Positions 1-5,191 of a stretch of DNA of 9,354 bases are shown here, in pieces. A program made the translations under genes and the position numbers. Under the pieces are notes generated by a model. That model was not told the DNA's origin. It saw only the letters and a program-made list of their open reading frames with translations, and did not search any database. Source of the DNA: Solobacterium sp. GTDB lineage: Bacteria; Bacillota_I; Bacilli_A; Erysipelotrichales; Erysipelotrichaceae. The stretch is from positions 1-9,354 of the forward strand of contig JAEEYJ010000056.1 in the NCBI GenBank assembly GCA_016291725.1, read 5' to 3'. Numbering within the stretch: position 1 is the first letter of the stretch; each line of letters opens with the position of its first letter.

Positions 1-1209
1 GAACTCCCCTATGTATCAATGTATGCCCGGATGCTCGGAGATCTGGCGACCAGCAAGCATACACTGGAGGAACTGACAGAGCTGCGCAGAGGAAACATCG
101 GAGCGCTGTCCTTCGGTACCGCAGCGGTCGTCGGCGGGCATGACCGGAAGAGCGCGCTGCCGTACCTCATGGTATCCTGCAGCGTACTGAAGCAGAATCT
201 GAACATCGCGGTGGACCTGATCCTGGAGATCATGCAGGAAACCGTGTTTGACCGGGAACGGGTAAAGGAGATCCTCTCCCAGACCGTGGAATCCTGCCGG
301 CAGGACCTCATCGGCAGCGGGCATGCCTATGCCGTAATCCACAGCCGCGCAGGACTGACCTCCGCCGGCACAGCGAATGAGTGGCTCAATGGATTCACCG
401 CGATGCAGAAGGTCACGGAGCTTTATGAAAACTACGATTCCGCAGGCACGGAATTCCTGAATGATACCGATCTGTTCCGGGAGATTCTCTGGAACAAGAA
501 CCGGCTGGATGCCAGTATGACCGGGGAGGAGAATCTGCCGGAGCTGAAGCGCTTGATTGATGCGCTTCCGGTGCAGGATTTCACCCGGTGCACGGTACGC
601 TATCCACTGGATGAAGTACACAGGGACGGCATTGCCGTTCCCGCACCGGTAGCGTACAGCGGCATCTTTGCCAATGTTGAAGAAGCCGGTGCAGAATACA
701 GCCCGGTGCTGGATGTAATCGGCCATATACTGACCTACGATTATCTCTGGAGCGAAGTAAGGGTGAAGAACGGTGCGTACGGAACCGGCTTCAATGTCTC
801 CCTCAGCGGCAATATCGGTGTATATTCCTTCCGGGACCCGCATCCGGAGATGACGGTGAACACAGCGCAGAGGACAGGAAACTATCTGAAGGATTTCATG
901 GATGATGAAGAACTCCCATCCTATATTATCGGAACAATCGCTGCGGAAGAACCCTTGATTACCCCCGGCAGAATGCAGGAGGCAGCGGATATCCGTCACC
1001 TGTGCGGGATTGACTATGAAGAGCGCAGGGAGCGCAGAGCGCAGATGCTCAGCATCAAGGCAGAAGAGATCCGGGAAGCGGCGGAAACAGTGGAAAAAGC
1101 ACTGCAGAACGCACGCATCACAATTGTAGGCAGCGAAGAAGCACTGCAGCGGTGCGGGGTGGAGAGAATCCTGCGGCTGAGCAGCAGAAAGACAGGAGAG
1201 GAAGAATGA
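1..1209 (+). CDS. M16C (PreP/insulinase-like) metallopeptidase, C-terminal part, 5' end outside window
   Basis: The frame is open from base 1, reading ELPYVSMYARMLGDL, so this is the last 402 residues of a larger protein; M16C enzymes are usually near 970 residues. The family (PreP, Cym1, presequence protease) consists of clamshell zinc peptidases that degrade short unstructured peptides. The catalytic HxxEH site lies in the missing N-terminal half. What is visible is the C-terminal half, including LWSEVRVKNGAYGTGF at about 745-789. This is the family's conserved R...YG substrate-binding element, with Arg at 760-762 and Tyr at 778-780. A helical segment rich in Glu and Arg follows at about 1015-1100. 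No signal peptide can be judged. The stop codon overlaps the glmU-like start (ATGA), so the two are probably co-translated. The Met at position 19 is internal, not a start. Family assignment is firm; the substrate is unknown. Confidence 0.9.
   Translation, partial: ELPYVSMYARMLGDLATSKHTLEELTELRRGNIGALSFGTAAVVGGHDRKSALPYLMVSCSVLKQNLNIAVDLILEIMQETVFDRERVKEILSQTVESCRQDLIGSGHAYAVIHSRAGLTSAGTANEWLNGFTAMQKVTELYENYDSAGTEFLNDTDLFREILWNKNRLDASMTGEENLPELKRLIDALPVQDFTRCTVRYPLDEVHRDGIAVPAPVAYSGIFANVEEAGAEYSPVLDVIGHILTYDYLWSEVRVKNGAYGTGFNVSLSGNIGVYSFRDPHPEMTVNTAQRTGNYLKDFMDDEELPSYIIGTIAAEEPLITPGRMQEAADIRHLCGIDYEERRERRAQMLSIKAEEIREAAETVEKALQNARITIVGSEEALQRCGVERILRLSSRKTGEEE
1194..1201 (+). promoter_or_regulatory. 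Ribosome-binding site of the glmU-like gene
   Basis: AGGAGAGG lies inside the end of the peptidase gene, with its AGGAG core 7 bases before ATG 1206. It selects 1206 over the upstream in-frame start at 1152, which would add 18 unconserved residues ahead of the nucleotide-binding motif. Confidence 0.75.
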
Positions 1210-2204
1210 AGAACGCAATCATCATGGCGGCAGGGAAAGGAACACGGATGCACTCCAATGTTCCGAAGGTACTGCATGAGGTCTGCGGCGTACCGATGGT
1301 GGAGCTCATCGTCAATGAACTGAAGGGTGCAGGCGCAGAGCGCATCATTGCTGTCACCGGCTTCGGACACGAAGCGGTAGAGAAGGTTCTGGAGGGAAAG
1401 TGCGAATTTGCGCTGCAGGAGCCTCAGTTAGGCACGGGGCACGCCGTGATGCAGGCAAGGCAGCTGGAGAATGAGGACGGTATTACCGCCGTGGTGAACG
1501 GCGATGCGCCGTGTGTATCCGCACAGACCTACACCAGGCTCTTTGAAGCCTGTGAAGACGCGGATATGGTCATCCTTACGGTAGAACTGCCGGAAACCGT
1601 ACCCTACGGGAGAATCATCCGCAATGAGGATGGCACGGTAGCCCGGATTGTCGAATACAAGGACGCATCGGAAGCCGAGCGCGCTGTACGGGAGATGAAT
1701 GCCGGCATGTACGCGTTCCGCAACAGGGCGCTGTTTGAAGGCCTCAAGGAAATAAAGAACGACAACGCGCAGAAGGAGTACTATATAACAGACCTGGTGG
1801 AGATCTTCCGCCGGAAAAGCCTGAAGGTCACAGCGCTGATTGCCGAGGACCCGGCAGAGGTCCACGGCGTCAACGACAATCTGGAGCTGGCGGAAGCGAA
1901 CCGTACCATGTACCGCAGAACAGCGCAGGCGTGGATGAAGCGCGGCATCACCATCATTGATCCGGACAGTACGTACATCGGTCCGTATGTCTCAATCGAT
2001 CAGGATACCGTCATTGAACCCAATGTCCACCTGTCCGGCAGAACGGTCATCGGCAGAAACGTCCGGATCCGTCCGGATACCAGTCTGGAGGACACCATCG
2101 TAAAGGACGGGGCAATCATCGAAAAAGCTGTTCTGAAAGGGTGCACAGTGGAAGAGAATTCATTTATTCCGCCATTTACCTACAGAAAAGCAGGTCTAAT
2201 GTAG
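1206..2204 (+). CDS. glmU: GlmU-like UDP-N-acetylglucosamine pyrophosphorylase lacking the acetyltransferase domain
   Basis: The product is 332 residues; bifunctional GlmU is about 450-460. The N-terminal uridylyltransferase domain, which makes UDP-GlcNAc from GlcNAc-1-P and UTP, is complete. It has MAAGKGTRM (7-15) followed by PKVLHEV, QLGTGHA (74-80), the metal-binding Asp in NGDAP (D100), PYGRIIR (133-139), NAGMYAF (165-171) and GVND with Asn223 as the second likely Mg ligand. A linker helix leads into a few imperfect left-handed beta-helix hexapeptides (about 249-325). The protein then stops at FTYRKAGLM, where normal GlmU continues through the rest of the helix with its acetyltransferase His, Asn and Lys residues. 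A tandem TAGTAG ends the frame. The next 56 bases, read in frame, do not resemble GlmU, so this is not a single nonsense or frameshift error. The start is ATG 1206, overlapping the upstream stop, and prs follows as in Bacillus. Glucosamine-1-P acetylation must come from elsewhere, if it occurs. Confidence 0.88.
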   Translation: MKNAIIMAAGKGTRMHSNVPKVLHEVCGVPMVELIVNELKGAGAERIIAVTGFGHEAVEKVLEGKCEFALQEPQLGTGHAVMQARQLENEDGITAVVNGDAPCVSAQTYTRLFEACEDADMVILTVELPETVPYGRIIRNEDGTVARIVEYKDASEAERAVREMNAGMYAFRNRALFEGLKEIKNDNAQKEYYITDLVEIFRRKSLKVTALIAEDPAEVHGVNDNLELAEANRTMYRRTAQAWMKRGITIIDPDSTYIGPYVSIDQDTVIEPNVHLSGRTVIGRNVRIRPDTSLEDTIVKDGAIIEKAVLKGCTVEENSFIPPFTYRKAGLM

Positions 2205-2247
2205 TAGAATGTTAGTGCACACCTGGAATTGCCGTGCAGAAAAGAAC

Positions 2248-2253
2248 AGGGGA
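2248..2253 (+). promoter_or_regulatory. Ribosome-binding site of prs
   Basis: AGGGGA sits 7 bases before ATG 2261. It decides that start over the in-frame GTG at 2234, which has no comparable site and would add nine residues before the conserved N-terminus. Confidence 0.75.
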
Positions 2254-2260
2254 ACAGACT

Positions 2261-3232
2261 ATGGTCAAAGATACGATCATCTTCGCATTGACTTCCAGTA
2301 TCGGACTCGCTGAACAGATCGCAAAGAGAACAGGCGCAAAACTCGGCAACGTAAAAGTGGACCACTTTGCGGACGGAGAGATACTCGTAACACCGAAGGA
2401 ATCCGTACGGGGCCGGAATGTATTCATCGTACAGTCCACCTATACACCTGTAACCGAGCACTTGATGGAAGTGCTGGTATGCATTGATGCACTGAAGAGA
2501 GCGAGCGCCGGAGAGATTACAGTCTTCATGCCGTACTTCGGCTACGCGCGCCAGGACCGCAAGGCGGATGCACATCAGCCGATTACAGCCAAGCTGGTCG
2601 CCAACCTGCTGCAGACAGCCGGGGCCAACCGTATCGTAACCGTGGACCTGCACGCTGCGCAGATCCAGGGCTTCTTCGATATTCCGATTGATGATATGAC
2701 GGCGGTACCGCTGCTGGCGGACTACTTCATTGCGAAGAATTACCCGCAGGAAGATCTCGTTGTGGTCTCCCCTGACCACGGCGGTGTTACACGGGCAAGA
2801 AGAATGGCGGTTCTGCTGGATGCGCCGATCGCGATCATTGATAAGAGAAGGCCGCGGCCGAATGAGGTCATGGCAGAAAACCTGATCGGTGATGTCAAGG
2901 GCAAGACCTGTATCATCGTGGATGACATTGCGGATACAGCAGGCTCCTTGTGCGCTGCCTGTGATCTGGTGAAATCCTACGGTGCGAAGGAAGTCTACGC
3001 AGCGGTAACGCACGGTGTGTTCTCCAGAGACGCACTGGAAAAGATAGAAAAATCGGGGCTGAAGGAAGTGGTCATCTCTGACTCCATTCCGCTCGGAGAA
3101 AGAGCGGTCAGAACTTCGAAGGTAAAGCAGGTATCCATGGCGGATGTCCTGTCGGATGTTCTGGCAGCGATTGTTACCCACGCCTCGGTTGCGAATGTGT
3201 ACGATAAGTACAGCAAAAGGACCGGAAAGTAA
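2261..3232 (+). CDS. prs: Ribose-phosphate pyrophosphokinase (PRPP synthetase, class I-like)
   Basis: The 323-residue cytoplasmic enzyme transfers diphosphate from ATP to ribose 5-phosphate, giving PRPP for purine, pyrimidine, NAD, His and Trp synthesis. Length matches the family (about 310-330). Visible motifs are FADGE (36-40), the ATP-side loop PYFGYARQDRK (91-101), VDLHAAQIQGFF (128-139), VVVSPDHGGVTRAR (167-180), the catalytic flexible loop starting KRRPRPN (195-201), and the PRPP/ribose-5-P loop VDDIADTAGS (220-229, usually DDIIDTAGT). Two places that help form the allosteric ADP/phosphate site differ from the common bacterial form. KADAHQPI (101-108) replaces KARSREPI, and SVANVYD (309-315) replaces SVSVLFD, followed by a short basic tail. 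Ser48 and Arg50 of the same site appear kept. The gene lies 56 bases after the glmU-like gene, a conserved Bacillota pairing that links two early branch points of wall and nucleotide metabolism. Confidence 0.95.
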   Translation: MVKDTIIFALTSSIGLAEQIAKRTGAKLGNVKVDHFADGEILVTPKESVRGRNVFIVQSTYTPVTEHLMEVLVCIDALKRASAGEITVFMPYFGYARQDRKADAHQPITAKLVANLLQTAGANRIVTVDLHAAQIQGFFDIPIDDMTAVPLLADYFIAKNYPQEDLVVVSPDHGGVTRARRMAVLLDAPIAIIDKRRPRPNEVMAENLIGDVKGKTCIIVDDIADTAGSLCAACDLVKSYGAKEVYAAVTHGVFSRDALEKIEKSGLKEVVISDSIPLGERAVRTSKVKQVSMADVLSDVLAAIVTHASVANVYDKYSKRTGK

Positions 3233-3239
3233 TCAGTAA

Positions 3240-3262
3240 ACCGGCCGCCTGAAGCGGCCGGT
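3240..3262 (+). terminator. GC-rich hairpin after prs, weak or partial terminator
   Basis: A perfect inverted repeat has a 9-bp stem (3240-3248 with 3254-3262, core CCGGCCGC/GCGGCCGG) and a 5-base loop, CTGAA. It begins 8 bases after the prs stop. The tail is ATTCATTC rather than a U run, so termination is probably partial. It may instead set relative expression of the downstream LtaS-like gene or protect the 3' end of the upstream message. Confidence 0.5.
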
Positions 3263-3281
3263 ATTCATTCAAAGACAGTAT

Positions 3282-5177
3282 ATGGAACAGAAGAAAAGAA
3301 GACTGATACTGGAGACAGTATACTTTGTACTGAATCTGGTATATTTCCTCTATATTATGGGTACCTACGGCACCGTGACATCGATGGACGCGGAGATTTT
3401 TGCGGTTTTCGCTCTGATCGGTGCTTTTCTGTTCTTCCTCAGCGGTCCGCTGCTGAACCGTTTGATCCTCTTCCTGTACGGCGGGATATTCACCCTGTAC
3501 ATGATCACCCAGAGCATCTATCACCGGGCGTTCCATACCTATTACCGCTTCAATACAGCGATTGACCTTCTCTCGGAAGTCAAAGGCGCAGCCTCCAGTG
3601 CGGCAGAGTTCGTCGGTATGGAGGAAATCATTACCGTCGGGGTATTCGCCGGGCTTACCCTGCTTTCCTTTATCCTGTACTTCGCGCTGGAGCGCGGCGG
3701 GGAGAAGAAGCGCAGCAGCCGGTACTGGAAAGTGACCGGCGGACTGCTGGCCGCAGCACTGGTGCTGATCGGTCATCTGCACCTCCGGGTCAACGCACTG
3801 TCCAAGGAGCCGGGAGCGGGGGATCTGTTCGCGGATGAATACGTCTACCGCGCCATTCCCAGCAGCAAGCTCTTTGTCGAGCGCTTCGGTCTGCTGACCT
3901 ACGGTGTCAGGGATGCGCAGTCCCTTCTGATTGCGGAAGACGAATTCAGCCACGACCGCATTGAAGAGTTCCTCGCGGAAAGGAATGATCAGTTCATTTC
4001 CAGATACCATGGATTGTTTGCGGGAAAGAACGTAATCTTCATTCAGGCGGAAAGCTTCAACCATGTCATGCTGGATCCGGATCTGACTCCGACGCTGTAC
4101 AAGATGTACAAGGAAGGTCTGGTCATTGAGAACTTCAACACACCGGCATTGCCCGGATCTACAAGCGATACGGAGTTCATGGCCAATGTTTCGCTGATTC
4201 CCAGCAATGACGGCCACGCTTCGTGCTACCGGTTCGGCGAGAATATCTATAAGACCACGCTGCCCGGGCTGTTCAATTCCCATAACTACAAGACGGCAGC
4301 CTATCACAACAACTACGGTGAATACTACAACCGTGATATAACGATGTACACCTTCGGCTACCAGCAGTTCCTGGACTGCACGGATCTCGGCATGATGGAT
4401 ACACCGCCGGATTCCGAAGTCATGGAAGTTATGAAGTACATCTACTCGGAAGAGACAAAGCCCTGGATGGCCTACTGGATCACCTACAGCGGCCACCAGC
4501 CCTACGATTATGAGAGTACCGGCGTATCCAGCCAGGATGTTGCCCGGATCCGCCGGAAATATCCGAACCTGAGCGAACCGTATGTGTCCTTCTATGCCAA
4601 GAACATGGATCTGGACAAGAGCATCAAGGCACTGATGGATGAACTGCGGACAGTCAAAAAGCTGGACAATACCGTATTCGTCTTCTTCGGTGACCATATC
4701 GTCAAGAACCTGGATTTCAGCCGGACATCCCCCTTCTACAGGGAATCCGGCAAGCAGTATACCGGCAAGGAATCCTATACGGATCTGTATTTCTACTGCA
4801 GTGCAATGCAGAAGACAATCCGCTATCCCAAGTGTGCAACCGCGCTGGATCTGATTCCGACTGTTGCGGATCTCTGGGGCTGGGATATCGACATGCATAC
4901 CGTACTCGGCCGGAATATCTTCGATCCGGACTATACCGGCTTCTATTTCAGTGAGTGGGATGATTGGGCAACCGACAACTATTCATATAAAATGGATATG
5001 AACGAATTCACGTTCAAGAAGCGCTACGATATCAACGCAGCCAAGCAGGAAATCCTGTATTTCATCGAAGAAAAGGAAATCTCCAGGCAGATCCTGGTCA
5101 GTGACTATTTCGCGGACGGACACTCCACCCGCCATGAATACACCGACGAGGAACTGGAAGAGCAGGAGAAGTGGTAG
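3282..5177 (+). CDS. LtaS-like membrane sulfatase-fold enzyme (glycerol-phosphate transferase family)
   Basis: The 631-residue protein resembles lipoteichoic acid synthase, which adds glycerol phosphate from phosphatidylglycerol to a growing chain outside the cell. Five hydrophobic segments (about 8-26, 37-54, 59-79, 115-136, 151-168) precede an extracellular sulfatase-type domain (about 248-560). The catalytic pattern is intact: FIQAES with metal-ligand Glu257, GSTSDTEFM with nucleophile Thr294, the YHNNYGEYYNRD block (341-352), SGHQPY with His405, and FFGDH with Asp471 and His472. Length is close to LtaS (about 640-650). The tail (621-630) is strongly acidic. The start at ATG 3282 has only a weak ribosome site (AAAGACAG). 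It is kept because the next Met (residue 26) would remove the first membrane segment. The gene lies 49 bases after prs, across a hairpin, and ends 14 bases before the clostripain gene. Whether the product is teichoic acid or a glycerol-phosphate decoration of another glycan cannot be told from sequence. Confidence 0.88.
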   Translation: MEQKKRRLILETVYFVLNLVYFLYIMGTYGTVTSMDAEIFAVFALIGAFLFFLSGPLLNRLILFLYGGIFTLYMITQSIYHRAFHTYYRFNTAIDLLSEVKGAASSAAEFVGMEEIITVGVFAGLTLLSFILYFALERGGEKKRSSRYWKVTGGLLAAALVLIGHLHLRVNALSKEPGAGDLFADEYVYRAIPSSKLFVERFGLLTYGVRDAQSLLIAEDEFSHDRIEEFLAERNDQFISRYHGLFAGKNVIFIQAESFNHVMLDPDLTPTLYKMYKEGLVIENFNTPALPGSTSDTEFMANVSLIPSNDGHASCYRFGENIYKTTLPGLFNSHNYKTAAYHNNYGEYYNRDITMYTFGYQQFLDCTDLGMMDTPPDSEVMEVMKYIYSEETKPWMAYWITYSGHQPYDYESTGVSSQDVARIRRKYPNLSEPYVSFYAKNMDLDKSIKALMDELRTVKKLDNTVFVFFGDHIVKNLDFSRTSPFYRESGKQYTGKESYTDLYFYCSAMQKTIRYPKCATALDLIPTVADLWGWDIDMHTVLGRNIFDPDYTGFYFSEWDDWATDNYSYKMDMNEFTFKKRYDINAAKQEILYFIEEKEISRQILVSDYFADGHSTRHEYTDEELEEQEKW

Positions 5178-5185
5178 AAGGGAGG
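5178..5185 (+). promoter_or_regulatory. Ribosome-binding site of the clostripain-family gene
   Basis: AAGGGAGG begins directly after the upstream stop codon and sits 6 bases before ATG 5192. It selects that start over the in-frame GTG at 5171, which would overlap the LtaS-like gene. Confidence 0.8.
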
Positions 5186-5191
5186 ATCTTC

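Noticed and set aside
16..1218. 400-residue open frame on the - strand opposite the M16C peptidase
   Set aside because: It mirrors the codon pattern of a clear + strand gene, has no recognisable motif, is rich in Cys, His and Arg, and would overlap a conserved gene completely.
2205..2210. TAGAAT as a -10 box for a separate prs promoter
   Set aside because: No acceptable -35 lies about 17 bases upstream (TACAGA at best) and there is no correctly spaced TG extension. Read-through from the glmU-like gene is simpler.
2202..2260. Frameshifted or nonsense-interrupted remainder of glmU
   Set aside because: Only 56 bases separate the stop from prs, whereas the missing domain needs over 350. The in-frame continuation shows no hexapeptide repeats.
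2180..3181. 333-residue open frame on the - strand opposite prs
   Set aside because: prs is unmistakable on the + strand, and the antisense product is low-complexity and unconserved in appearance.
3174..4898. 574-residue open frame on the - strand opposite the LtaS-like gene
   Set aside because: The + strand protein has all catalytic motifs of its family. The antisense product resembles nothing known and is explained by codon bias that avoids antisense stops.
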